Positions 8,846 to 17,732 are shown, counted from the first letter of the stretch. The stretch: DNA of 64,000 bases from Clostridium hydrogenum (GCF_021432385.1 NZ_JAEACT010000004.1:806001-870000); one strand, 5' to 3'. Translations and numbers: made by a program. The notes: generated by a model not told the origin, from the sequence alone.

Positions 8846-9508
8846 TATAGTACAAGACAATTGAAACTTCTAAGTCTTTTAACAATTAGCTTCCAAGATT
8901 TATTGACTTTTATTTAAATCGTCCTACAACATTATTAATTCACCTAAACTGTTGGTTTAAGGAAATAACCCTTATTTTCTTCCAGATTTGGACAAGATTA
9001 ATCTTTTGAGTAAGAATAATGAGTTTGAATATTCACTTATTGAAAAGGATGATATACAAAAGCTTTATGAATTAAAAGGTTTTAATTATGCTCTACAATA
9101 TGATGTTAATAGTAAGCATCCCGAAATGGTAGCAGTTATAGCTAAATATAAAGATATGGTGGTTGGCATAGCAAGCGCAAATGGTGAATGTAAAACTATG
9201 TGGCAGATTAGTGTTGATGTTTTACCACCATATAGAGGGAATAAACTTGCTACTATTCTGGTAAATACATTAACACTTGAAGTTCTTAATCGTGGATACA
9301 TTCCATATTACAGTACGGATTGCAGCAATGTTATTTCTCAACGTGTAGCAGTTCAGGCAGGTTATCTACCAACATGGTCCCATTGCTTTAGAACAAGGCT
9401 TTGTGAATTGTTGAAATCTTGAAGGTAATATTTAATGGGTAAGGATTATAGATATACCAGCTAAACTATAAAACTGCGTAAAAAGTTCGACTTTTTGTGT
9501 CTAAAACA

Positions 9509-10681
9509 TTAACAATCCTCCTGATTTTTGTAATTTCTAAATAAAATTATTACTAGAAAAGCATCTATTAATAATGCAAATCCATTTAAATAAAATGGTA
9601 CTTGGTGACCAAAAGTATCATACACCCAGCCACCAAGTAAAGGACCAATAACTGCACCTAAACTAGATACAAATAGATATACTCCATAGGCAGAACCTCT
9701 AACTTTTTCATCTACTAATTCTGAGACTAATGCCTCTTCTGCTGGTGAAGCTAGTACTATACCAACAGATTCTAAAACCCAAAGTATAACTAACATTTCT
9801 ATGCTTAAGGAATACGAAAAGCCTATGGAAACTATACCTGAAATAACCATTCCTATTGTCATAGGTACAATCCTACCACTCTTATCACTAATTGAACCTA
9901 ATTTTGCTGGTAAAAATGCATATACAAGAGCTGCTGGAACAAATGCACTTGCTAATGTTCTCACATCTGTAGTGAATTTATCCTGAAGATAAATCATTAA
10001 AATGGGACTTATCATGGATACTGAAATTGAACTTATAAAAATCACAATCAATAGTTTTAATAAGTTCATATTTAATACTTTATTATATTCTACTTTCTTT
10101 TCAATATCGACCTTACCTGTTTCTGGTATATATTTATACGCAATATACCCACCTACTACCGACAATGCTGCATACCCCTTAAATAAAATACTCCATCCTG
10201 TTATAATTGTAATATTACCTAATATGATAAAACCTAATATAGCTCCATACAGTGATCCTTTACTACTGGCTTCATCTACTTGTCCAATTCCATTTCCTCT
10301 TTTTTCATCACTAGAAATATCAATTGCTATAGAATATGCAGAAATCCACATAAACGAAGATCCTATTGCCTGTATAATTCTGCTTATGTATAAAAGTTTA
10401 ATATTAGTTGAGTAAGAAAACAACAGCATAGAAACTGCATAAAATAAAAATGCGGAAACAAAAAAGACTTTTCTTCCATATTTATCTATTCCTTTTCCTA
10501 TAATCGGCCTTAATATCAAAGTCACAGCACTAAAAATTGAAAATAATCCACCTATACTTAATGCATTTCCACCAATTTTCTTACTATAAATAGGTAATAC
10601 AAATGACATTAAACCAAAAGCAAATGATCCTAACATAATAGATTTTATTAAAGCATTTTTAGTATTGGATTTACTTTTCAT
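9509..10681 (-). CDS. Major facilitator superfamily transporter
   Basis: 390 residues with twelve predicted membrane spans. It shows the MFS loop 2-3 signature in the form GKGIDKYGRKVFF (about residues 63-75) and a related loop in the second half (AKLGSISDKSGRIVP). The overall pattern is that of drug or sugar efflux MFS proteins, but the substrate cannot be told. The start is supported by AAGGAG. It lies alone: the interrupted acetyltransferase converges on it, and the gap upstream is repeat debris. A partial family A end (AGATATACCAGCTAAACTAT, about 9452-9472) lies just beyond its stop codon. Confidence 0.88.
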   Translation of the reverse strand: MKSKSNTKNALIKSIMLGSFAFGLMSFVLPIYSKKIGGNALSIGGLFSIFSAVTLILRPIIGKGIDKYGRKVFFVSAFLFYAVSMLLFSYSTNIKLLYISRIIQAIGSSFMWISAYSIAIDISSDEKRGNGIGQVDEASSKGSLYGAILGFIILGNITIITGWSILFKGYAALSVVGGYIAYKYIPETGKVDIEKKVEYNKVLNMNLLKLLIVIFISSISVSMISPILMIYLQDKFTTDVRTLASAFVPAALVYAFLPAKLGSISDKSGRIVPMTIGMVISGIVSIGFSYSLSIEMLVILWVLESVGIVLASPAEEALVSELVDEKVRGSAYGVYLFVSSLGAVIGPLLGGWVYDTFGHQVPFYLNGFALLIDAFLVIILFRNYKNQEDC

Positions 10682-11232
10682 AAATTCTAACTCCTTAACA
10701 AAATAAATTTTTTACTTACCACCTTTTAATAAAAATCCTACTATATTACATGAATCATTTTTTAACATTTGACTCTTAAATATATTGAATCATATTTTAT
10801 TGCCAGTTTACTAATTATCTCTTATAATTATTCGTGATTTTTCTATATAAAAGGTATTAAAATACAATTTTTGATTTTTTAATTATATATTATACTAGTT
10901 TTTATTTTTTGTAAATCTAATCTCCAAATGGTAATTACTCATAATATATTATTTTCCTACCGCCTTACACTTTACCTTATAAAATAGCTTAAATTATCCA
11001 ATATATATGTAAAAATATAGCTTGTGAATCTTGGGGTTTCTATTTTCAATTGTCTGCGCTTGTTTTCATATATTGAAACTTCTTAGGTTTTTTATCTTAG
11101 ATTTATTGTCTATGTTTTAATATAGTGTTGAAATATAGCATTAAAAATTATAGGTGTGATTGTCCACCTATGATACTCAATATCAGAACACTGTGAATTG
11201 CTTTAACTAAGAATTTTTTTCATTTTATGTGG
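10682..11232. other. Intergenic stretch, no gene seen
   Basis: Very AT-rich. The part at about 11015-11120 is a decayed family B remnant: it keeps 'caattgtctg', 'attgaaacttcttagg' and 'ttatcttagatttatt', but its arms no longer pair well. Nothing else recognisable. Confidence 0.5.
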
Positions 11233-11679
11233 TTATTCCATACTTTCATTTCCTAAATAAACATCTGTTTTTTCATTATTAAAAAGACGAATTATTTGAG
11301 AACGAAGTTTTGATGGGTATAGCGGTTCATTCATCAAGTTTTCAATAGAAAGCCATTCAAATCCAATTTGGTTTTTATCTTCATGTATTTTTGCATTCTC
11401 TATTTTTCCAATATAATCACATAAGAATACAAAATCAACTCGGTGAAAAGATTCTCCACGCAATCCTTCAACTATAAATTTAAGTGATTTTGGTTCTACC
11501 TCTATCCCCAATTCCTCTTCACATTCACGTTTTACTGTATCTGGAAGTAACTCTTCTGTATCCTAACCACCGCCTGGCATTATATAAAAAATATCACCGT
11601 TATCATTGATTTTTGATGCTAACATTTTCCCATCTTTAATAATCAATGCCTTTGCTGAATTACGTATTTTTCTTTCCAT
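11233..11679 (-). pseudogene. Nudix hydrolase with an in-frame TAG inside the Nudix box
   Basis: Read from ATG 11679, the frame encodes a 148-codon Nudix protein. The box reads GG-stop-DTEELLPDTVK-RECEEELGI, matching the G-x5-E-x7-REUxEExGU rule except that codon 39 is TAG (11563-11565). Glutamine is usual at that place, and one C-to-T change of CAG gives TAG. The downstream part could restart at the methionine before GIEVEPKSLKF (11511) but would lack half the catalytic box. It is most likely a recent pseudogene; readthrough is possible but unsupported. GNAT- and Nudix-type housekeeping genes seem to be decaying in this region. Confidence 0.8.
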
Positions 11680-11878
11680 ACTTTTACTCCTTTAACATCT
11701 ATTAATATAAATATTATTTACTACGTCTCAATTTACTATTGCTCATCAAACTATAGTTTTTAATAGCACTTATTATAACATAATTTACAAAATATCACAC
11801 ATGTAATACATACATTGGCTCTCTATTTTTTAAGTCTTTTATTTTGATATATGAATGTGCTACATTGCTTTGAACCAT

Positions 11879-12013
11879 CCCAAAATTCCGTAGGCACTAA
11901 TATTTTTGATTAATTTATGTCTTTGAAATGGAGCACTAGAAATTAATAATATAGGTTCAAGAATCTTAATGGGCTTACGCCCAAGCCTCTGGTATGTGTT
12001 CTTACCTTAAACC
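11879..12013. repeat. Family D repeat, copy D1
   Basis: About 130 bp, nearly identical in inverted orientation to D2 at 19017-19151; two bases are missing after the 'taggcac' motif. It contains the small hairpin GGGCTTACGCCC. It is followed directly by B element B7, as D3 is followed by B6. Confidence 0.8.
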
Positions 12014-12017
12014 ACCG

Positions 12018-12340
12018 TACTTGCAAAGTAAGTGCATTACAGGATGATTTAAATAAAATTTTAATAAATCTTAGGTAAAAAACATAAAAAGCCTTAGATG
12101 TTTCAATTGTCTGAGCTTCTTTTCAGCTATAGTGTTTCTAGTTAAACTATTTACTTGTACCTGTACCATAATGCTTTAAAGATTAGCATTTTGGTACAGG
12201 TACAAGTAAAGTTCAACTATAGAAACCCTTTAGTTATTGAAACTTCTTAGGCTTTTTATGTTTTTTATCTTAGATTTATTAACTTTATTGTCTATGTTTT
12301 AAATTACTACTACAAATTGCTGCAATTTTGTTGGAAATCC
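12018..12340. repeat. Family B palindrome, copy B7, with a family A element inside
   Basis: Left arm GCAAAGTAAGTGCATTACAGG and following sequence match B6. The loop 'cttttcagc...gttattgaaac' is split by family A copy A6. The right end is diverged after 'ttattaacttta'. D1, B7, D3 and B6 form a tandem of D-B modules that fills 11.88-12.60 kb; no gene lies in it. Confidence 0.7.
12131..12228. repeat. Family A palindromic element, copy A6, nested in B7
   Basis: The arms are long: the left reads TAGTGTTTCTAGTTAAACTAT and the right, reversed, reads AAGGGTTTCTATAGTTGAAC. Both continue into TTACTTGTACC. TA lies on both sides of the element. The surrounding sequence rejoins to an intact B loop if the element is removed, giving direct evidence of insertion. 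Confidence 0.75.
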
Positions 12341-12350
12341 CCCCTTGTTT

Positions 12351-12405
12351 CTGCACCATCCCAAAATTCCGTAGGCACGGAGGAATTTTTACCTTAAACC
12401 ACTGT
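12351..12405. repeat. Family D repeat, copy D3, internally deleted
   Basis: Keeps both D ends ('cccaaaattccgtaggcac' and 'ttaccttaaaccac') but only about a dozen bases between them, so the middle of the element has been lost. It directly precedes B6. Confidence 0.6.
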
Positions 12406-12408
12406 ACT

Positions 12409-12600
12409 TGCAAAGTAAGTGCATTACAGGATAGTTTAAATAAAATTTTAATAAATCTTAGAGCCTAAATCGCAAAAGTCTTAGAAATTTCAATTGTTTG
12501 AGCTGCCTCTTGCGAGTTATTGAAATTTCTTAGAATTTTGCGATTTAGGCTCTTAGATTTATTAATTTTATTTAATATCCTGTGATGCACTTACTTTGCA
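12409..12600. repeat. Family B palindrome, copy B6, overlapping a gene end
   Basis: 192-bp palindrome with ends TGCAAAGTAAGTGCAT / GTGCACTTACTTTGCA-type arms and the usual loop TTCAATTGTTTGAGC. The right arm covers 12568-12600, so it supplies the last ten codons and stop of the oxidoreductase gene. It may serve as that gene's terminator. Confidence 0.8.
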
Positions 12601-13824
12601 ATATTCATCAATAGTTTCTGCAACTATTTTTGCCTGCGCTGCAGCTTCAACTACAGTTTTTGCACCTGTAACTACATCTCCGCATGCAAAGGTTCCTTTT
12701 TTAGTCGTATTTCCTTTTTCATCTGTGACAATTAATCCCCATCTATTAGTATCCAATTCTGTTGTGTTGGATACTATATTAGTTTTAGGTGTTTGACTTA
12801 CAGCAACAATTACTGAATCACATTCAAAAAATTCTTCTTTTCCTTGAATAATCTTTGTTCTTATTTTTCCTTCTGCATCTGTTACATTTTCTGTTGCAGC
12901 TAATTTAACACCTTTTTCTGTTATTTCAAGTGGAGCTTTAAATAACTCAAATTTAACTCCATCTTCTCTAGTTTCCATTATCTCCTGCTTAGATGCTGGC
13001 ATTTCATCAAAGCTTTTTCTATAAAGTATAGTTACTTCGGCACCATTTCTCTTCGCTGTTCTTGCAGCATCCATAGCTACATTACCAGCTCCTATTACAG
13101 CTACTTTTTCGCCTAATCTATAAGTTTGTGGTGATTTTAAATAATCAATGGCAAAATGAACATTCCCTAAAGTTTCACCCTTTATATCTAAAGTCTTTGG
13201 ATTCCATACACCTGTTCCAATAAATACCGCCTTATAGCTATCTTCTAATAATCTATCTAAGGAAATAACTGGTCCTATAACTGTATTCGGTCTAATTTTC
13301 ACGCCAAGCTCCAAAAGCCTTTCTTCAAGCGTGTCTACTAATTGTTTAGGTAATCTATATTCTGGAATACCATATCTAAGTACTCCTCCTATTTTATCGT
13401 GGGCTTCAAAAATAGTAATATTGTAGCCTTTTCTTGCAAGTATAAACGCAGCCGTAATCCCTGCTGGTCCACCTCCAATTATTGCAATTCTCCCCTTATC
13501 CTTTTCTATGTCTTTAAATCTAACTTCCTTTAAGTATTGCTCTGATATTTCTTGTTCTATTTCATGAAATCTTATTGGCTCGCCCTTTATTCCTCTAACA
13601 CAATTGCCCTTGCATTGATCTTCATGAATGCAAACTAATGAACATACTACTGAAAGCGGATTATTATTAAATAAAATTTCTCCAGCTTCCTTAATTTTAC
13701 CCTCTTTATAAAGACTTATAATATCTGGAATAGGCGTATCAATGGGACAATTCTTTTTGCAATTAGGCTTTTTACATAATAAGCATCTGTTTGCTTCATC
13801 TAATAATAAATTATTTCTATCCAT
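12568..13824 (-). CDS. NAD(P)-binding oxidoreductase, glutamate synthase beta-chain-like (GltD/NfnB family)
   Basis: 418 residues. The N-terminal Fer4_20-type region has two cysteine groups (CLLCKKPNCKKNCP at 14-27 and CSLVCIHEDQCKGNC near 61-75) that hold Fe-S clusters. It is followed by an FAD-binding Rossmann motif (IIGGGPAGITAAF, about 114-126) and a second, NAD(P)-binding one (VIGAGNVAMDAARTAKR, about 243-259). A C-terminal 'ACGDV..GAKTVVEA' FAD motif completes the fold. Family members form GltD, NfnB or SudA-type flavoproteins. No glutamate synthase large subunit lies nearby, so the partner is unknown. AAGGAG supports the ATG at 13824. The final residues are encoded by repeat B6. Confidence 0.9.
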   Translation of the reverse strand: MDRNNLLLDEANRCLLCKKPNCKKNCPIDTPIPDIISLYKEGKIKEAGEILFNNNPLSVVCSLVCIHEDQCKGNCVRGIKGEPIRFHEIEQEISEQYLKEVRFKDIEKDKGRIAIIGGGPAGITAAFILARKGYNITIFEAHDKIGGVLRYGIPEYRLPKQLVDTLEERLLELGVKIRPNTVIGPVISLDRLLEDSYKAVFIGTGVWNPKTLDIKGETLGNVHFAIDYLKSPQTYRLGEKVAVIGAGNVAMDAARTAKRNGAEVTILYRKSFDEMPASKQEIMETREDGVKFELFKAPLEITEKGVKLAATENVTDAEGKIRTKIIQGKEEFFECDSVIVAVSQTPKTNIVSNTTELDTNRWGLIVTDEKGNTTKKGTFACGDVVTGAKTVVEAAAQAKIVAETIDEYCKVSASQDIK

Positions 13825-13861
13825 AAGTATTTCTCCTTTTTATCTTTCCATATATTTATAG

Positions 13862-13959
13862 GAGGATGTGAAAAAAGGTATTCTATAGGTTTTACTATAG
13901 CGCACACAAAGCCTTATGAGCTGCCCGTAAAAAAGAATACCTATATTTTTCACATTCTC
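13862..13959. repeat. Inverted repeat F
   Basis: A stem of about 22 bp pairs GAGGATGTGAAAAAAGGTATTCT-type sequence with AGAATACC...TTTTTCACATTCTC around a 55-base loop. It lies upstream of the oxidoreductase start at 13824 and is seen only once here. It may be regulatory or a solitary mobile palindrome. The rest of the 300-base gap shows nothing else. Confidence 0.55.
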
Positions 13960-14130
13960 GCTAGGTACTACATTATATCGTTTTTATTCTACGATTATAA
14001 ATCAATGTTGGTTTTTTAGCAATATCCTATTTCTCAGCCTTATGAACTCTAATCGCCAAAGTTTAAAAATTTGTTATAATATAAGAGAATGACTTGCTAC
14101 AATTTAAAAAGAAAATATGGAGGAAATTTT

Positions 14131-15162
14131 ATGAACTTAAAAGTATTGTGGACAATATCTGACAGTATGGGTACAGTATCCGATTTAAAGATGCTCAAGC
14201 TTATAAAAAAAGATTTCAATATAGATGTAATTACAGCAGATAGAGAGGATAAAACTTCCCTAGGTTTCGCAGTGACAGGGAAAAAATATATTATACCAAA
14301 TGGAGCTGCTCCAGATTATATAGAAAAAGTCATAGCTATATGCAAAAAAGAAAAAATAACTACTTTAATTCCCCAATATGGAGATGAATTAGTTACCTTG
14401 TCTCGTAATCTTGTTTTATTTAATAACCTTGGAATAAAAGTACTAGTAACACCAGATGTTGAAAAGCTCACTATTGCCAATAGCAAAACCGCCTTATATG
14501 AATATTTTTCGCTCAACAACTTTATTCCTAAATATAAAAGTGTGAATACATTAAAAGAACTAGAAAACGCTATATTTGAGTTAGGCTATCCAAAAAAGCC
14601 AGTATGTATGAAACCTGCTGAATCTGAAGGCAGTAAGGGTTTTCACATAATAACTAATGAAAAAATAGACATATTAAACGAAAGACCAGGAAGTGCAAAA
14701 ATAAGCTGGGAATTATTAAAAAATCAATTACAGCAATATAGTAAACTACCCAAAATACTTGTTATGGAATACCTACCAGGTACTGAATACAGTGTGGATT
14801 GTGTATGCAAAGATGGCGAAACTATTATGTGTATTCCACGTCAAAGAGTAGAGACTTCTATGGGCGTTGCCATTGAATCCATTTTAGAAAAAAATACTGA
14901 AATTATGGATATGTCAAAAAAAATAATAAAAGCTTTAAACCTTTCCTACAATATAAACATACAATTTAAATATTCAAGTGAAGGCAAACCAATGCTAATT
15001 GAAATAAACCCACGTGTATCAGGTTCACTTGTTGCAAACCTTGGAGCTGGTGTGAATATGCTAGAACTTGCTTTAAAATTAGCTTATGGATTACCTTTGC
15101 CAGCTGTAGATGTAAAATGGGGCACAAGGATGATGAGGTACTTAGAGCAATTATATTTATAA
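14131..15162 (+). CDS. ATP-grasp domain protein (carbamoyl-phosphate-synthase-like)
   Basis: About 343 residues. An N-terminal pre-ATP-grasp Rossmann-like part (to about 105) is followed by an ATP-grasp fold. A lysine/glutamate block (CMKPAESEGSKGF, about 166-178) takes the place of the usual glycine loop, VMEYLPGTEYSVDC binds nucleotide, and LIEINPRVSGS carries the Mg-binding Glu/Asn. The family ligates a carboxylate to an amine or thiol using ATP. The closest types are uncharacterised CarB-like ligases found singly in Firmicutes. The start at 14131 is chosen because TGGAGG stands just before it. It has no obvious operon partner, so the substrate remains unknown. Confidence 0.88.
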   Translation: MNLKVLWTISDSMGTVSDLKMLKLIKKDFNIDVITADREDKTSLGFAVTGKKYIIPNGAAPDYIEKVIAICKKEKITTLIPQYGDELVTLSRNLVLFNNLGIKVLVTPDVEKLTIANSKTALYEYFSLNNFIPKYKSVNTLKELENAIFELGYPKKPVCMKPAESEGSKGFHIITNEKIDILNERPGSAKISWELLKNQLQQYSKLPKILVMEYLPGTEYSVDCVCKDGETIMCIPRQRVETSMGVAIESILEKNTEIMDMSKKIIKALNLSYNINIQFKYSSEGKPMLIEINPRVSGSLVANLGAGVNMLELALKLAYGLPLPAVDVKWGTRMMRYLEQLYL

Positions 15163-15267
15163 ATTTAAACTATTTGGTTTTATATATATTTTTAGTTCAT
15201 AATATATATAAAACTAGATTAAAATTTCCTATTCGGTAATTATAAATATAGAAAGGAGCTGCAACGA

Positions 15268-15846
15268 ATGGCTAATATTACTGAAAATAAATTATATACC
15301 TATTCTGATTACTTAAATTATCCTGAAGGTGAGCGTATTGAAATTATAGATGGTCACATATATCGCGTGGCTGCTGCACCATCAAGAATACACCAGTCCG
15401 TTATTATGGAACTTTCAACAATAATAAATAGTTATATTAAATCCAACAATGGTTCATGTAAAGTATATTCAGCACCGTTTGATGTAATACTAAAAAATGA
15501 TGATGAACAAGTAACTAGTAGCAAAAATATAGTTCAACCAGATATATCTGTTATATGTGATAAAAGTAAATTAACCGATAAAGGCTGCACTGGTGCTCCT
15601 GATATGATTATTGAAGTTGTATCACCATATAATTCAAATAGTGATTATATTAGGAAGTTAAATTTATATTATCAATTTAAAGTACGTGAATACTGGATAG
15701 TAAATCCTATGGAAGAAACCATATTAGTTTATAGCCTTAATGAAAATTGTGAATATGCTGCTCCAAAATCCTATACCTTCAAAAATACAATAAAAGTCGG
15801 TATATATGATAATCTTGAAATTGATTTTAATGACTTAGATTTATAA
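15268..15846 (+). CDS. Uma2 family (DUF820) PD-(D/E)XK nuclease-like protein
   Basis: 192 residues with the Uma2 pattern. An N-terminal YPEGERIEIIDGHIYRV stretch is followed by the nuclease core QPDISVI (about 89-95) and PDMIIEVVSP (about 111-120), giving the D...ExV acid pair, and then KLNLYYQFKVREYWIV. These proteins are abundant in cyanobacteria and sporadic in clostridia; their biological role is not established. A clear AAAGGAG precedes the ATG. It stands between two unrelated genes. The C-element remnant C3 begins immediately after the stop codon. Confidence 0.9.
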   Translation: MANITENKLYTYSDYLNYPEGERIEIIDGHIYRVAAAPSRIHQSVIMELSTIINSYIKSNNGSCKVYSAPFDVILKNDDEQVTSSKNIVQPDISVICDKSKLTDKGCTGAPDMIIEVVSPYNSNSDYIRKLNLYYQFKVREYWIVNPMEETILVYSLNENCEYAAPKSYTFKNTIKVGIYDNLEIDFNDLDL

Positions 15847-15967
15847 AAGCAATTCACAGTTCTCAAGGAAAGAAATTTCATCCTTCATGTGAACTGTGAA
15901 TTGAAAACATTGCTGTCAGGATAAACTTTGACTTTTCAATTTTGAAGTTTCAAACACGTTATCTCTA
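15847..15967. repeat. Family C element, copy C3, reduced
   Basis: A short form with only one or two 7-bp units of the GTG class on each side (GCAATTCACAGTTC and GTGAACTGTGAATTG). A complete right outer arm follows (TGCTGTCAGGATAAAC). It lies between the converging Uma2 and carboxylesterase genes. Confidence 0.6.
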
Positions 15968-15988
15968 ATTGTGCTTTTTCTTACTTTA

Positions 15989-17455
15989 TTAGTACCTGAG
16001 CCTTTCTAAAGATATCTTGTCCCATATTTTTCTATCTTCATAAGGATCATTTTCCACTTTGCATTCATTGTCAAACACCATAACTTCTCTTTTTTCAATA
16101 TTAAATTCTGGCCAATATGGCAACTCTTCTGTGTTTGGATTACCATTTTTAGCAAACGCTATCCATGCCTGGTGCATTTTATCTGCTAGCTTTGTATCTT
16201 CATCTGCTACTCTAAATAGTTCTGAGGTTTCTGTATCAAATTTGTGCCAAACATATGGAAGTTCTAAAGCATGAAAAGCTCCGAGAACAGGATGTTCATG
16301 GTTAAATTTGTATACATATACAGATGAATTTTCAGATAATATCTCACTGTATTTCAATGTAGGATAAATAATAAAGTAGTATGACATTATTCTAATGTAT
16401 GTCTCCTTATTTATTCCTTCTTTTGAAAAATAGTCATAGAGTTCTGTCCATAGCTCTCCAAATTGTTCTTTAAGTTGATCATGAATTTCATCATCAGTCA
16501 TTTTATTAAACATTGGATTCATGCCTGTAAAAAGTTTAACTTCATCTTTATTTGAACCACATATAATCGAAATGCCACTTGCGGCTCCTTTTTCCATCAT
16601 CTTTTCGGGTGCTTCAGGTATTGTAATTCCATCAACCACTGGATAAAGTGATTTGCGCGGCAGCTTTAAAGACGCATTTAAAATTTCCTCTGCTGGCAAT
16701 TCTAATAATTTTTCAAATTCACCTGATTTTATGTTAAGTGAATTCATAATTTTCTTGGTTACTCTAACCGCTTTATCAGTATCTATTGCTAAATTAGGTG
16801 CACTTTCAATAATAGCTTGATTAAATAGCCCCTTTGCACCAGGCATTACAAGAAGATTTCCTACACTCCCTGCCCCTGCCGACTCACCAAATATTGTGAC
16901 TTTGTTAGGATCTCCACCAAAAGCTTTTATATTCTCTTTTACCCATTTCAAAGCTGCTATTTGATCAAGTAAACCACAGTTTCCTGAAGTTTTATATTTC
17001 TCTCCTGCAATATCTGCCAAATATAAAAATCCAAAAGCTCCTAAGCGATAGTTAATAGTTACAACAACTACATCACCTTCTTCAGCAAAAGAAGTACCAT
17101 CATATAGTCCATCATATCCTGAGCCAACTATATACCCACCACCATGAATCCATACCATAACTGGGCGACGCTTGTCATCTGTACCTCTTGACCAAACATT
17201 TAAGTACAAACAGTCTTCACTTACATCATCTCCCTTATCTCCAGTAATTGCTGTTTTTCTAGGTTGCATTGCACTTAGTCCAAATCTTGTAGCCTCGTAA
17301 ATTCCCTTCCATTCATTAGGTTGTTCTGGTGGACAAAATCTCAATGAACCAACTGGTGGCTTCGCATAAGGTATTCCCTTCCATACATATACGCCTCCAA
17401 CCTTTTCCCCTTTAACTTTTCCATAACTAGTATTAACTATTGTTTCTTCAAACAT
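15989..17455 (-). CDS. Type-B carboxylesterase (PnbA-like)
   Basis: 488 residues, the usual size for bacterial carboxylesterase/lipase type B. The oxyanion-hole HGGG is at 104-107 and the nucleophile elbow GESAG at 190-194 (S192). The catalytic histidine is probably in GAFHALELPYVW near residue 394. There is no signal peptide, so it acts in the cytoplasm on carboxylic ester substrates. The start has GAGGGG upstream. The divergent TetR gene and three TGTGTGACAC-like sites in the shared gap suggest it is the target of that regulator, perhaps induced by an ester or aromatic compound. Confidence 0.93.
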   Translation of the reverse strand: MFEETIVNTSYGKVKGEKVGGVYVWKGIPYAKPPVGSLRFCPPEQPNEWKGIYEATRFGLSAMQPRKTAITGDKGDDVSEDCLYLNVWSRGTDDKRRPVMVWIHGGGYIVGSGYDGLYDGTSFAEEGDVVVVTINYRLGAFGFLYLADIAGEKYKTSGNCGLLDQIAALKWVKENIKAFGGDPNKVTIFGESAGAGSVGNLLVMPGAKGLFNQAIIESAPNLAIDTDKAVRVTKKIMNSLNIKSGEFEKLLELPAEEILNASLKLPRKSLYPVVDGITIPEAPEKMMEKGAASGISIICGSNKDEVKLFTGMNPMFNKMTDDEIHDQLKEQFGELWTELYDYFSKEGINKETYIRIMSYYFIIYPTLKYSEILSENSSVYVYKFNHEHPVLGAFHALELPYVWHKFDTETSELFRVADEDTKLADKMHQAWIAFAKNGNPNTEELPYWPEFNIEKREVMVFDNECKVENDPYEDRKIWDKISLERLRY

Positions 17456-17598
17456 GATTTTCCCCTCACTTTCTAACTTTATTACTTCAATATTTAATTA
17501 ACTGATTTTCAAAATTTTTTTCTATACTATGCAGAAAAGTGTAAATAAAAATTCGTACCAAACATAGTAATTATTAAAAATAATATATAAAAATTATG

Positions 17599-17718
17599 GT
17601 CACACATGAGAATATAATTCACACGTGTGACATTTACTTTCAAATATAGTATAATACATTTCTAAAGAATATCAATACGATTTAAGCAAGTGCTACATAT
17701 AAGGAAATGTGTGACACT
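17599..17718. promoter_or_regulatory. Candidate TetR operators between esterase and tetR genes
   Basis: Three related boxes lie in the divergent gap: GGTCACACATG at about 17599, the perfect palindrome TCACACGTGTGA at 17619-17630, and TGTGTGACAC at about 17708-17717. The palindrome overlaps the -35 box of the tetR promoter (next entry). The third box lies just before the tetR ribosome site. They look like repressor sites for autoregulation and control of the esterase. Confidence 0.6.
17627..17655 (+). promoter_or_regulatory. Promoter of the tetR gene
   Basis: -35 GTGACA (17627-17632), a 17-base spacer and -10 TATAAT (17650-17655). The -35 shares bases with the palindromic operator, so a bound repressor would block polymerase. 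Confidence 0.6.
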
Positions 17719-17732
17719 TTAGGAGGTACACT

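Larger units (their letters stand above)
7287..8856 (-). mobile_element. IS110-family insertion sequence (about 1.57 kb)
   Basis: Ends were placed by comparing the interrupted B9 loop with the uninterrupted loops of B1, B3 and B5. The host sequence reads ...GCTCAA-AC then the element, then AC-AATTGAA..., so an AC dinucleotide (7285-7286 and 8857-8858) flanks both ends. The element has no terminal inverted repeats, as expected for IS110. The longer non-coding end (about 245 bases) lies upstream of the transposase and the shorter (about 120 bases) downstream, which is the layout of the IS110 subgroup rather than IS1111. Confidence 0.8.
7186..8943. repeat. Family B palindrome, copy B9, carrying the IS110 element in its loop
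   Basis: The outer ends are GTGAATTAATAATATCG and its near complement ending ATTATTAATTCAC. Arms such as TAAATCTAAGAAGCTAATTG and their partners near 8880-8920 continue inward up to the loop. Without the 1.57-kb insertion sequence it would be about 186 bp, similar to B5 and B6. It was therefore a normal B element before the insertion sequence entered. Confidence 0.8.
7009..9422 (+). pseudogene. GNAT acetyltransferase gene split by repeat B9 and IS110
   Basis: The N-terminal piece (7009-7194, 61 codons, RBS GGGTGATGAG) ends in a stop inside the B9 repeat arm. The C-terminal piece resumes about 1.8 kb later. Its frame is open from about 8957 (GNNPYFLPDLDKIN...) through 9422 and contains the GNAT acetyl-CoA motif V(D)VLPPYRGNKLATILV and a C-terminal region like the FR47 group. 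Together they would make one N-acetyltransferase of about 230-280 residues. The interruption is exactly the B9 repeat with the insertion sequence in its loop. The downstream part has its own ATG at 8988 but no convincing ribosome site, so the gene is probably dead. Confidence 0.75.

Noticed and set aside
11015..11120. Possible small RNA or attenuator upstream of the MFS gene
   Set aside because: It aligns better with a decayed family B repeat; arms no longer pair.
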